Origin: an uncultured Sedimentitalea sp.
Lineage (GTDB): Bacteria > Pseudomonadota > Alphaproteobacteria > Rhodobacterales > Rhodobacteraceae
Direction: 5' to 3'
Assembly: GCA_947504115.1 (NCBI GenBank)
Contig: CANNGH010000006.1
Location: 124,001-188,000, forward strand
Length of the DNA: 64,000 nt
The translations under genes and the position numbers were made by a program. Below, piece by piece: positions 27,166 to 36,934 of the stretch (its first letter is position 1; every line of letters starts with the position of its first letter). A model generated the notes under the pieces. That model was not told the DNA's origin. It saw only the letters and a list, made by a program, of their open reading frames with translations, and did not search any database.

Positions 27166-27530
27166 TCCGGTTTCAGCAGGCGCGCCATCTCGTCGCGCAG
27201 TTCGGCCAGTTCGAACGGCTTGGCGATGAAGCCGTCCGCCCCCAGCGCCATGCCCTTGCGCCGCTCCACCCCCGCGCCGCGCGCCGTCATCACCAGCACG
27301 CGGATGCCCGCAAGGTCGGGATCGGCGCGCAGGTCCTGAAGGATCTGGTAGCCCGAGACATCGGGCAGCATGATGTCCAGCAGCACGACGTCGGGCCGTG
27401 CCTCGCGGATGGCGTCCAGCGCCCCTGCCCCGGATGCCAGCCGCGTGTGTTCGTGGCCTTCGCGCGACAGCAGGAAGTCCAGCGCGATGGCGATGTTGTC
27501 CTCATCCTCGACGACCATGATTTTCGCCAT
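27159..27530 (-). CDS. Stand-alone response-regulator receiver
   Basis: A 123-residue single-domain receiver. It has the acidic pair VVEDED, phospho-Asp in DVVLLDIMLPD, Thr in VMTARG and Lys in IAKPFEL. No output domain is present. An ATG one codon upstream (27533) would make an ATGA overlap with the preceding gene's stop; either start is possible. No intact histidine kinase is encoded in this locus, and its only kinase-like neighbour lacks the catalytic residues, so its phosphodonor is unknown. Confidence 0.9.
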   Translation of the reverse strand: MAKIMVVEDEDNIAIALDFLLSREGHEHTRLASGAGALDAIREARPDVVLLDIMLPDVSGYQILQDLRADPDLAGIRVLVMTARGAGVERRKGMALGADGFIAKPFELAELRDEMARLLKPEC

Positions 27531-28048
27531 CATGCGCCCCCTTCTGCACAAGCCGCGACAAAGGCCGGATCGTCGCCGGCCACTGCCTGCCAGCCTTCGG
27601 CGGACCCGTCGCCCGTCACGATACGCTGACGCCCGGACTCGCAATCGAAATCCAGCGTGACGAAACGGGTCGGTTGCCAGCGCTCGACCAGCAGGACGCG
27701 CACCCGCGTCGGCGCGTCCTCGAGCGGTTGTCCCGAAGGCTGCTCCAGCGCGGTAAAGCGGGTGGTCATCGGGATGACGAACGCCCACGGCCGCCATGCC
27801 TTGCCGCCCGCACCGGTGTCCAGCACCTGCACATGATCGGGAAGCTGATCGCGCACGCGGGGAAACCACGAATACTCGTTCCATATCGTAAAGCACAGCA
27901 TCGCCGCGCCGATCCCTGCCGGCAGCGCCCAGCCGGGCACGGCCAGTCCGCCCTTGCGCAGCGCATGGAACACCGCAAACAGCACCGCCGCCGCGCCAAG
28001 CCCGACGATCAGCATGCCCAGCACGTCCCAGCCCATGCTTGCGGTCAT
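27530..28048 (-). CDS. Small membrane protein of the acetate locus, unknown function
   Basis: A 172-residue protein with two N-terminal hydrophobic helices (about 8-28, 38-57) and a soluble C-terminal domain of about 110 residues. The soluble part contains WFPRVRDQLPDHVQVLDTG, WRPWAFVIPMTTRF and TLDFDCESGRQR. Two cysteines occur near the end. I do not recognise a family. It overlaps the DUF294-type gene by four bases upstream and the receiver gene downstream, so it is clearly part of the operon. Domain layout suggests an inner-membrane protein with a soluble C-terminal head. Confidence 0.75.
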   Translation of the reverse strand: MTASMGWDVLGMLIVGLGAAAVLFAVFHALRKGGLAVPGWALPAGIGAAMLCFTIWNEYSWFPRVRDQLPDHVQVLDTGAGGKAWRPWAFVIPMTTRFTALEQPSGQPLEDAPTRVRVLLVERWQPTRFVTLDFDCESGRQRIVTGDGSAEGWQAVAGDDPAFVAACAEGGA

Positions 28049-29859
28049 CCCAGCGCCCCCTTGCCGTGACCGACCGCCGATTGCATCGTGCGCACCACCA
28101 CGAAGGCGTCGCGCAGGTGGCTGCGCTCGAAATCGGGCAGATCGGCGGGCGAGAGGAAATTGCTGGCCTTGCGACCCTCGCGGATCATCTCGGCCTGGTT
28201 TTCCAGCCGTGTGGTCTGGATCAGGTCGAAGGCCGCGATCAGATCGCCCGCGCCGCTTTGGGAAATCACCTTGGCCGCCTCGGCTGCCTGCAGGCGTGCG
28301 CGCGTGTTGACCGGCGTCAAACGCCCCTGAAGCGAATAGACGCGCGCCAGATCGGTGATCGGCACCACGCCGTTCAGCTTCATGTCGATATGGTTGCGAT
28401 GCTCGCCCGAGCGGATCGTGGCAAAGCCCCGGATCAGCCCCAGCGGCGGGCGGTGCTTGAGCGAATTGCCGATCATGTGAGCCACGAAGATCGAATTTTT
28501 CGACGCCATTTCCAGCGTCTCGGTCTGCAAGCCCTCAAGCAGCGCGTGATCGCCGCCGATGCCGCGCAGGTCGAACATGACGCTGGCCAGCATCTGCGCC
28601 TCGGGGCTGGGCTGGTCGATCCAGCCCTGGAAATAGCGCCGCCAGACCGCGCGGGGCTGGCGCCAGCGCGGGTTGGTCGCCATCATGTCGCCGGGGCAGT
28701 AGACATAGCCGCACGCGTTCAGCCCGTGACTGACATAGCGCGCCAGATCAACGAAATATGGGCTGTCGGCAGGCACGTCGTCGCCCAGGATCAGGCAATT
28801 GTCCTGATCCGAAATGCCGGTCTGTTCCTGCCGCCCCTGACTGCCGCAGGCGGCCCAGAGATAGGGGCCGGGCGGCGGGCCGAGACGCTCTTCGGCCATG
28901 GACAGCAGGCGGCGCGTCACCGCGTCGGCGACATCGGTGATCAGTCGGGTGATGACCTCGTGACGCTGGCCCGAGGCGACCAGTTGCACCAGCAGTTCGG
29001 GGATGCGCGCGGTGGCGGCGACCAGCTGATCGACCGATCCGGCACCGCCGATGTCGCGCATCAGCACGGGGCTGGAAACCGCCTGAATGCGCATCAGGTC
29101 GGTCTGCGTGACCATACCGGCGAAGGCGCCGCCATCCACCACCGGAAGATGGCCGATGCGCCGTTCCAGCATGATGTTCAGCACGTCCGACCCCAGCGCA
29201 TCCGGCGCCAGCGTGATCGGATCGCTGGTCATGATCTCGCGGACCGGGCGCGACGTGTCGAACCCTTCGGCAACCACGCGGTTGGACATGTCGCGCACCG
29301 TGACCAGACCCACGAGGCCGTCATCGCTGGTGATGCCGAGGCTGCTGATATGGGCGTCGCGCATCATTCGCGCGGCCTCGGCGATGGACGTGTCGGGCGC
29401 GCAGGAGCGGGGGGCGCCGTTGAGGAAATCCGCGACCTTCAATGTCGCGATATTGGTATTGACCGGCGCGCTGTCGCCGCCGCGCCCGCGTCCGAAAAAC
29501 CGCGCGAAGCTGCGGGATTTGCGTATCAACCGGTTGAGTTCGTCGACCGGCAGCAGCAGCAGCGCGCCAGATTCGGTCATGCGCGCGGTGGTCGCGGCGC
29601 GTCCGTCGCGCAAGAGACCCCGCTCGCCAAAGCTGTTGGAGCGTCCTAGCACCGACACCTGCGCGCCATGCGCATCGGTGATCGCCACGCTGCCGCTTTC
29701 GATCAGGTAGATGCCGTCCAGCGGCTCGCCGTGGCGATAGATCGTGTCGCCCGCCTGCCAGTCCCTGCGGCTGAAGGAACCGGCGACCCGCGCCAGTTCG
29801 TCCCGACCCAGGGTATCGTATGGGTGGATCGAGGCCAGAAATTGCGTGATCTGATCCAT
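28045..29859 (-). CDS. cNMP-binding / CBS-pair / DUF294 nucleotidyltransferase-like regulator
   Basis: A 604-residue cytosolic protein. Residues about 10-130 form a cyclic-nucleotide-binding fold (GDTIYRHGEPLDGIYLIESG, SFGERGLL). Two CBS domains follow at about 150-270 (each ending in a VTVRDM / VTQTDL strand). A GlnD/KNTase-like nucleotidyltransferase core comes next with CGSQGRQEQTGISDQDNCLI, which keeps the GS...D-x-D metal motif. A helical DUF294 C-terminal domain (SLKHRPPLGLIRGF) completes it. Proteins of this layout accompany VC_2705-type sodium:solute symporters in other proteobacteria. Nucleotide sensing through cNMP and CBS domains is likely; the transferase target is unknown. Confidence 0.88.
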   Translation of the reverse strand: MDQITQFLASIHPYDTLGRDELARVAGSFSRRDWQAGDTIYRHGEPLDGIYLIESGSVAITDAHGAQVSVLGRSNSFGERGLLRDGRAATTARMTESGALLLLPVDELNRLIRKSRSFARFFGRGRGGDSAPVNTNIATLKVADFLNGAPRSCAPDTSIAEAARMMRDAHISSLGITSDDGLVGLVTVRDMSNRVVAEGFDTSRPVREIMTSDPITLAPDALGSDVLNIMLERRIGHLPVVDGGAFAGMVTQTDLMRIQAVSSPVLMRDIGGAGSVDQLVAATARIPELLVQLVASGQRHEVITRLITDVADAVTRRLLSMAEERLGPPPGPYLWAACGSQGRQEQTGISDQDNCLILGDDVPADSPYFVDLARYVSHGLNACGYVYCPGDMMATNPRWRQPRAVWRRYFQGWIDQPSPEAQMLASVMFDLRGIGGDHALLEGLQTETLEMASKNSIFVAHMIGNSLKHRPPLGLIRGFATIRSGEHRNHIDMKLNGVVPITDLARVYSLQGRLTPVNTRARLQAAEAAKVISQSGAGDLIAAFDLIQTTRLENQAEMIREGRKASNFLSPADLPDFERSHLRDAFVVVRTMQSAVGHGKGALG

Positions 29860-29880
29860 GTCAGTCCCCCCGGTTGGAAA

Positions 29881-29908
29881 GGCCGCGCCCGGTCTGTCGG
29901 GCGCGGCC
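29881..29908 (-). terminator. Strong hairpin between symporter and DUF294 gene
   Basis: A perfect 11-bp GC-rich stem (GGCCGCGCCCG / CGGGCGCGGCC) with a 6-base loop lies in the 62-base gap. On the minus strand it is followed only by TTTCC, so it should be a partial terminator or mRNA-stabilising structure. It would let the symporter be expressed above the downstream signalling genes. Confidence 0.6.
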
Positions 29909-29921
29909 GGTTTTCATGGGC

Positions 29922-31733
29922 TCAGTGCTGCGTCGCCGCACCGGCACCGCGCGGAACGCGGATCGATTCGACCAGTTCCTGCACGTCTTCCGGCGGCTCC
30001 TGCGTCGCGCTCGACACGGCGTAGGCCACCACGAAGTTGATGATCGCACCGACCACACCGAACGACGCAGGAGCGATACCCAGCAACCAGTTGTCCAGGT
30101 TGTCAGGCAGCATGTTGGTGCCTTCGATGAAGAACCAGCCCTTGTAGGTGAAGATGTAGACCAGCGTCGAGATGATCCCGGCCAGCATGCCGGCGATCGC
30201 GCCCTGCTTGTTCATCCGCTTGGAGAAGATGCCCATCATCAGCACCGGGAAGATCGAACTTGCCGCCAGACCGAAGGCCAGCGCCACCGTCTGCGCGGCA
30301 AATCCCGGCGGATTCAACCCGAGGATGGTCGCGACGAGGATCGATGCCGCCATCGAGATCCGCGCCGCCAGCAATTCGCCACGCTCGGAAATGCCGGGAT
30401 TGATCGCGCCCTTGATGAGGTCGTGCGAAACCGCGCCGGAAATCGCCAGCAGCAGACCCGCAGCGGTGGACAGCGCGGCGGCAAGACCACCGGCAGCCAC
30501 GATGGCGATCACCCAGCCGGGCAGGTTCGCGATCTCGGGATTGGCCAGAACCATGATGTCCTGGTTGACCTCAGTCAGTTCGTTGCCCTCCCAGCCGTTT
30601 TCCGCTGCCGCGATCATTGCCGGAGAATCGGCGGCACCGGCATCATTGTAGTACTGGATCCGGCCGTCGCCGTTCTTGTCCTCCCAGCTCAGCAGACCGG
30701 TGGTGTTCCATGTCCGCATCCATTCCAGACTGGGCGAGGTCTGTATATCTTCCAGACTGACCGCCGGCTCGCTGAACGTCTCGCCGGTATCGGCGCCCGG
30801 CCACATGGTGGTGCTGAGGTTCAGCCGCGCCATCGACCCGACCGCGGGCGCGACCGTGTAAAGCAGGGCGATGAACACCAGCGCCCAGCCGGCGGACGAC
30901 CGCGCATCCGACACCTTGGGAACCGTGAAGAACCGGATGATGACATGCGGCAGACCGGCGGTGCCGATCATCAGAGCCAGCGTGAACAGCACCATGTTCA
31001 GCGTCGAACCGTTATGGGCGGTGTATTCCTTGAACCCCAGATCGGTCACCACCTGATCCAGCTTGGTCAGGAACAGGGTATTGGACGCCTCGTGCGTGCC
31101 GAACAGACCCAGTTGCGGCAGGAAGTTGCCGGTCAGCGCCAGCGAGATGAAGATCGCCGGGATCGTATAGGCGATGATCAGCACGACATATTGCGCGACC
31201 TGCGTATAGGTCACGCCCTTCATGCCGCCCAGCACCGAATAGGCAAAGACGATCGCCGCGCCGATCCACAGGCCGGTGGCGTTGCTGACCTCGAGATAGC
31301 GCGAGAAGGTCACGCCGACGCCGGTCATCTGCCCGATCACGTAGGTGATCGAGATGATCAGCAGGCACACCACGCCGATGATCCGCGCGGTTCGGGAATA
31401 GAACCGGTCGCCGATGAATTGCGGCACCGTGAACTTGCCGAACTTGCGCAGGTAGGGCGCCAGCAGCAGGGCCAGCAACACATAGCCGCCGGTCCAGCCC
31501 ATCAGGTAGGTCGAGTTGTCATAGCCGGTAAAGGCGATCAGGCCCGCCATCGAGATGAACGAGGCCGCCGACATCCAGTCCGCGGCGGTCGCCATGCCGT
31601 TCATGACCGGGTGCACGCCCCGGTTGGCGGCATAGAATTCCGCCGTCGTGCCTGCCCGCGCCCAGATGGCGATGCCGATATAGACGGCGAAGGACAGACC
31701 GATGAAGATCAGGTTCAGTGTAAATTGGCTCAT
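29922..31733 (-). CDS. actP: Sodium:solute symporter large subunit, acetate-type (ActP / VC_2705 subfamily)
   Basis: A 603-residue SSS-family transporter with about 13 helices, likely taking up acetate or a similar carboxylate with a cation. Core features are ATAADWMSAASFISMAGLIA, the GGMKGVTYTQVAQYV segment and the helix TAGLPHVIIRFFTV. An extracytoplasmic insert of about 100 residues between later helices carries an EF-hand-like loop, DKNGDGRIQYY. Pairing with the small DUF4212 protein (6 bases upstream) is typical of the two-subunit VC_2705 subfamily. Context (acs upstream) supports acetate; propionate or pyruvate are alternatives. Confidence 0.9.
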   Translation of the reverse strand: MSQFTLNLIFIGLSFAVYIGIAIWARAGTTAEFYAANRGVHPVMNGMATAADWMSAASFISMAGLIAFTGYDNSTYLMGWTGGYVLLALLLAPYLRKFGKFTVPQFIGDRFYSRTARIIGVVCLLIISITYVIGQMTGVGVTFSRYLEVSNATGLWIGAAIVFAYSVLGGMKGVTYTQVAQYVVLIIAYTIPAIFISLALTGNFLPQLGLFGTHEASNTLFLTKLDQVVTDLGFKEYTAHNGSTLNMVLFTLALMIGTAGLPHVIIRFFTVPKVSDARSSAGWALVFIALLYTVAPAVGSMARLNLSTTMWPGADTGETFSEPAVSLEDIQTSPSLEWMRTWNTTGLLSWEDKNGDGRIQYYNDAGAADSPAMIAAAENGWEGNELTEVNQDIMVLANPEIANLPGWVIAIVAAGGLAAALSTAAGLLLAISGAVSHDLIKGAINPGISERGELLAARISMAASILVATILGLNPPGFAAQTVALAFGLAASSIFPVLMMGIFSKRMNKQGAIAGMLAGIISTLVYIFTYKGWFFIEGTNMLPDNLDNWLLGIAPASFGVVGAIINFVVAYAVSSATQEPPEDVQELVESIRVPRGAGAATQH

Positions 31734-31739
31734 GGCTGA

Positions 31740-31997
31740 TTACTCCTCGACGCCGTATTCGCGATCCAGCCGGTTCATGCGGAACACATACCAGAAGATC
31801 AGCACGATAAAGACCAGGATCGATCCCTGCTGCGCGAACCAAAAGCCCAGATCGCTGCCACCGACCTGGATTCCGCTCAGCAGGGGCCGCAGGAGAATCC
31901 CGCCGCCGAAAGAAGCCAGCGCCCAGATCACCATGCAGACCGTGATGATCCGGATGTTCGCCTTCCAATAGGCGTTTGAAGATTTGTCGTCGCTCAT
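31740..31997 (-). CDS. DUF4212 small symporter subunit
   Basis: An 85-residue protein with two transmembrane helices (about 18-38 and 54-72) and charged ends, matching the small partner of two-component sodium:solute symporters. It has a strong ribosome-binding site (AAGGAGGG, about 6 bases before the ATG). It lies 6 bases upstream of the large subunit and 79 bases downstream of acs. Confidence 0.9.
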   Translation of the reverse strand: MSDDKSSNAYWKANIRIITVCMVIWALASFGGGILLRPLLSGIQVGGSDLGFWFAQQGSILVFIVLIFWYVFRMNRLDREYGVEE

Positions 31998-32076
31998 GTT
32001 GTCCCTCCTTTTTTCTGTTGATTTGTCGTTCGTGCGCGCACGGGCACCAAGGCCCGCGCGCCGCCGCGTTGCCGCC

Positions 32077-34032
<1,956 letters not shown>

Positions 34033-34140
34033 TTCGGCCCCCCTTCACCATGACTTGTCCGCTTTTGCCCGTCCCCATGGGTTGAGAAAAGCGGCACCCC
34101 TCTCATGCGGGAGTGTAATGGAAACAGAAGGTAACGCCAC

Positions 34141-34178
34141 GTTAATTGTTAGAAAAGCGGAGTTTTCTGTAAATTAAC
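34141..34178. promoter_or_regulatory. A/T-rich dyad upstream of acs
   Basis: Two 16-base arms (34141-34156 and 34163-34178) are complementary at 13 of 16 positions around a 6-base centre. The outer GTTAATT/AATTAAC and inner AGAAAA/TTTTCT blocks are perfect. The element stands out in a GC-rich genome and lies 109-146 bases upstream of acs. Part of it (AGAAAAGCGG) recurs at 34085-34094. It could be the operator or promoter of the acetate locus; a transcription terminator for the protease gene is excluded because that gene is transcribed towards it but lacks a U-tract here. Confidence 0.45.
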
Positions 34179-34259
34179 TGACAAACGAACCGTGTCGCTT
34201 GAAAAGAACCTCACAACCGGTCCGCCGGGCCGGCGTCCATAGAGGGCCATGCGCGAGGT

Positions 34260-35006
34260 TCAGTCCCGTGCCCCGAGAACAACCGGTTCGGGGCGGCCCA
34301 TGCGGCACAGATGGCAGATGCGCACCGCTTCGATCAGGCCCATCTGCGCCAGTTCGCGGAAACTGGGCAATTCATACGGATCGGCGGCGTCCAGATCGAC
34401 CCGATAGCCCAGATCGGCGAAGGAGGCGACCGACATGCGGCTGATCGGCCGGCTTGCCCCCGACAGGAAACCAGTCAGCAATTCATCACCGAAGATCAGT
34501 TCGCGCCAATGCCCTTCGCGCGTGCCGGCGCCGCCGGTATTGGCCACGGGAACCCCCGGCTGGGGATCCTTGGCCAGTTCCGCGTATTCCCGCGCCGCCT
34601 CCGCGCCGATAAAGCGGGGATTGACGGTGCCGCTGCCGCTCAGCAGGTCGAATCGCGCCCAGAGCGTGCCGAATCCCAGCACATGCCCCATCTCGTGCAG
34701 CACCACGTCCTCGAAACTGCCCTCGACCTCCAGCCGGAGCACATCCGCCAGATCGAACTGCATCACACCCGCCGCGGGCCGTTCGCTTTGCGGCAACAGG
34801 ATCGTCGGCCCGGCCTGCCCCAGCACACCCGCCTCGCCGTCGATGGGCGCGACCGAGGCGGCGATCACCACGCCGTCGATTTCCACGTCGTCGAGCATCA
34901 CCGGATCGAAGGATGTATCGAGAATGTTATCCCACCGCGCCGCCGCGCGCCGGAACACGTCCTTGCGCAGATCGGACATCGGGCCGGTGAAGGTCACTGT
35001 AATCAT
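34260..35006 (-). CDS. Leishmanolysin-like (M8-type) zinc metalloprotease domain protein
   Basis: A 248-residue metzincin. The zinc motif is HEMGHVLGFG (H104, E105, H108) and the third ligand is probably H166 in GTREGHWREL. A Met-turn-like SRMSVASFADLGY follows. Bacterial leishmanolysin domains usually lie in large secreted, calcium-binding proteins. This one has no signal peptide and no repeats, and ends in an unusual ICHLCRMGRPEP tail. It may be cytosolic, exported by a type I system, or a relic of a larger protein. No adjacent secretion genes. Confidence 0.82.
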   Translation of the reverse strand: MITVTFTGPMSDLRKDVFRRAAARWDNILDTSFDPVMLDDVEIDGVVIAASVAPIDGEAGVLGQAGPTILLPQSERPAAGVMQFDLADVLRLEVEGSFEDVVLHEMGHVLGFGTLWARFDLLSGSGTVNPRFIGAEAAREYAELAKDPQPGVPVANTGGAGTREGHWRELIFGDELLTGFLSGASRPISRMSVASFADLGYRVDLDAADPYELPSFRELAQMGLIEAVRICHLCRMGRPEPVVLGARD

Positions 35007-35086
35007 GGCAGGATGCTATCACCCGCCAGCCGATTGACAAGCGCCGATGATACGGGCGCGATCATTCGGCGGAAACCGGGAATGCG

Positions 35087-35533
35087 CTAGGCGTAAAGCG
35101 CCTTGGCCCGTTGTTCGAAGGCGCGCACGATGCGGTGCATCGCCTCGTTGAAGACCACGCCGATGATGCGTTGCAGCACGGCGTTGCGGAACTCGAAATC
35201 GACGAAGAACGCCACGTCGCAGCCGCCATCCGCCCGGTCGGCGAAGGCCCAGTTCGAGCGCATGTATTTGAAAGGCCCGTCCAGATATTCGGTGTCGATC
35301 TTCATCTCCTGCGGCCAAAGGGTGACGCGGCTGCCGAATTTCTCGCGGAACACCTTGAAGCTGATGACAAGATCGGCGTCCATCACCTGCGCCGCGCCCT
35401 CGTCGCGCACGTCGCGGACGCGCGCGGCGGCGCACCATGGCAGGAATTCGGGATAGCGCGCGACATCCGCCACCAAATCGTACATCTGCTGGGCGGTATA
35501 GGGCATCTGGCGGGTTTCGGAATGTTTGGGCAT
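35087..35533 (-). CDS. START-domain protein, COQ10/RatA family
   Basis: A 148-residue polyketide-cyclase/START-like protein. The family pattern is clear: [23 protein letters not shown] at the start, [21 protein letters not shown] in the middle and the amphipathic C-terminal helix [15 protein letters not shown]. Members bind ubiquinone (COQ10) and help respiration; E. coli RatA was first described as a ribosome-association toxin. For alphaproteobacteria the quinone role is more likely. It is divergent from hpt with a 70-base gap. Confidence 0.88.
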   Translation of the reverse strand: MPKHSETRQMPYTAQQMYDLVADVARYPEFLPWCAAARVRDVRDEGAAQVMDADLVISFKVFREKFGSRVTLWPQEMKIDTEYLDGPFKYMRSNWAFADRADGGCDVAFFVDFEFRNAVLQRIIGVVFNEAMHRIVRAFEQRAKALYA

Positions 35534-35603
35534 CGCCTGCCTTTGCTTGCTGACTTTCGCGCGTCATGTCATATCCTTGCGCCGAAAGATCAAGGGGAAA
35601 GCC

Positions 35604-36143
35604 GTGACGCAGCGTCCATATGTCATCGACGAAATGATCTCGGCCAAGGCCATCGCGGCGCGCGTCGAGGCGCTGTGTCGTGAGATCCACGACGAGTTCG
35701 TCGGCACCGACAAGCTGATCGTCGTCGGCCTGCTGCGCGGCAGTTTCGTGTTCATCGCCGATCTGGTGCGCGAACTGGATCTGCCCATCGAGGTCGATTT
35801 CCTCGAGGCGTCCTCGTACGGAAACGCCCAGCACAGCAGCCGCGAGGTGCGCATCCTCAAGGATCTGCGCGGCGCCATCGCCGGGCGCGACGTGCTGGTG
35901 GTCGAGGATATCGTCGATACCGGCCACACGCTGAACCATGTGATGGGCCTGCTGCGCTCGCGCAAACCGGCGCGGTTGAAATCCATTGCGCTGCTGAACA
36001 AGCCGTCCCGGCGCGAGGTCGATTTCCGCGCCGACTGGATCGGCTTCGAGATCCCGGACGAATTCGTCGTCGGCTATGGCATCGACTATGCCCAGCGCAA
36101 CCGCAACCTGCCCTATATCGGCAAGGTCAGGTTCACCGAATGA
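35604..36143 (+). CDS. hpt: Hypoxanthine phosphoribosyltransferase
   Basis: A 179-residue purine-salvage enzyme that makes IMP/GMP from hypoxanthine/guanine and PRPP. The PRPP loop is [12 protein letters not shown], and [16 protein letters not shown] and [11 protein letters not shown] are the other conserved blocks. A GTG at 35604 with AAGGGGAAA just upstream is the best start; further upstream the frame lacks family similarity. A 54-codon gene overlaps its stop. Confidence 0.93.
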   Translation: MTQRPYVIDEMISAKAIAARVEALCREIHDEFVGTDKLIVVGLLRGSFVFIADLVRELDLPIEVDFLEASSYGNAQHSSREVRILKDLRGAIAGRDVLVVEDIVDTGHTLNHVMGLLRSRKPARLKSIALLNKPSRREVDFRADWIGFEIPDEFVVGYGIDYAQRNRNLPYIGKVRFTE

Positions 36144-36304
36144 CCCGCTGGCTGGTGCGCATGTCGCGCTGGGCGCGCAATCCGCCCTCGGAAAAACGCG
36201 TGTTGCTGGTCCTGGCGATCATACTTGTCTGTCTCGTCGTGTTCGGCATCGAATGGCTGGGGCTGTGGCCGGACTGGGCGACCGCGCAGAAGATGCGGCG
36301 GTGA
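36140..36304 (+). CDS. 54-residue single-pass membrane protein
   Basis: A short gene starting inside the hpt stop codon (ATGA). The product begins [20 protein letters not shown], then has a hydrophobic helix ([20 protein letters not shown]), and ends [12 protein letters not shown]. The positive-inside pattern and translational coupling to hpt argue that it is real. I recall small proteins with this ARNPPSxKR-helix pattern next to hpt in Rhodobacterales, but no function is known. Confidence 0.75.
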   Translation: MTRWLVRMSRWARNPPSEKRVLLVLAIILVCLVVFGIEWLGLWPDWATAQKMRR

Positions 36305-36390
36305 GCCGCGCGGGGCGAAACTCCCGGTTTGGCTTTCCATGACAGGCTGTTATAGAAAAGGCGTGTCAGAGTGTTCACAGGAGAGGTTAT

Positions 36391-36879
36391 ATGAAATTTA
36401 CGCTTCCCGTCATCGGCGGCCTGCTGGTTGCCGGCGTCCTTGCCACCACCGCCACCAGCCAGGACGAGATCGACCCGGCCCTTGCCACGGCGATCGAAGC
36501 TCGCAAGGCGCATATGCGGCTCAACGCTTTCAACCTGGGCCTGCTGGGCGCGATGGCCAAGGGCGAGATAGAATACGACGCCGAAGCCGCGGCGGCGGCG
36601 GCGCAAAACCTGGACGCGCTGTCGCGGATGGACGAATCCCGCTATTGGCAGCCGGGCACCGACATGGAGACACTGGGCAAGGATCACACCGAAGCCCTTG
36701 AAGCGATCTGGGCCGAGAACAGCGAAATCGGTGACCGTGCGGAAACCCTGACCGAAACCACCGCCGCCATGACCGAAGCGGCGGGCGACGGTCTGGAATC
36801 CCTGCAGCAGGCGATGGGTCCGCTGGCCAAGGCCTGCGGCGGCTGTCACGAGGATTTCCGCGTCGCGGATGACAATTGA
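36391..36879 (+). CDS. Cytochrome c' family protein
   Basis: A 162-residue periplasmic haem protein. The signal peptide ends at about residue 23 (TATSQ). The rest is a four-helix bundle with the haem attachment site CGGCHEDFR at the extreme C terminus, the layout of class II cytochromes (c', c-556). Roles include NO binding or electron transfer. It has a good ribosome-binding site (AGGAGAGG) and is followed 55 bases later by a di-haem cytochrome, probably in the same transcript. Confidence 0.92.
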   Translation: MKFTLPVIGGLLVAGVLATTATSQDEIDPALATAIEARKAHMRLNAFNLGLLGAMAKGEIEYDAEAAAAAAQNLDALSRMDESRYWQPGTDMETLGKDHTEALEAIWAENSEIGDRAETLTETTAAMTEAAGDGLESLQQAMGPLAKACGGCHEDFRVADDN

Positions 36880-36934
36880 GAGAACATGACGCGGTGCGGG
36901 CGGCGTCTGCCGCCGCCCCGCCTCCGGAGGCATC

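Noticed and set aside
27533-27896. N-terminal extension of the receiver gene up to 27896
   Set aside because: It overlaps the small membrane-protein gene and translates to an Arg/Gly-rich string. The receiver fold starts at 27530.
29874-31739. A 621-codon open frame on the plus strand opposite the symporter gene
   Set aside because: Its translation is rich in His, Arg, Gln and Asp with no hydrophobic or domain pattern, the typical mirror image of a GC-rich membrane-protein gene. The minus-strand symporter explains the region fully.
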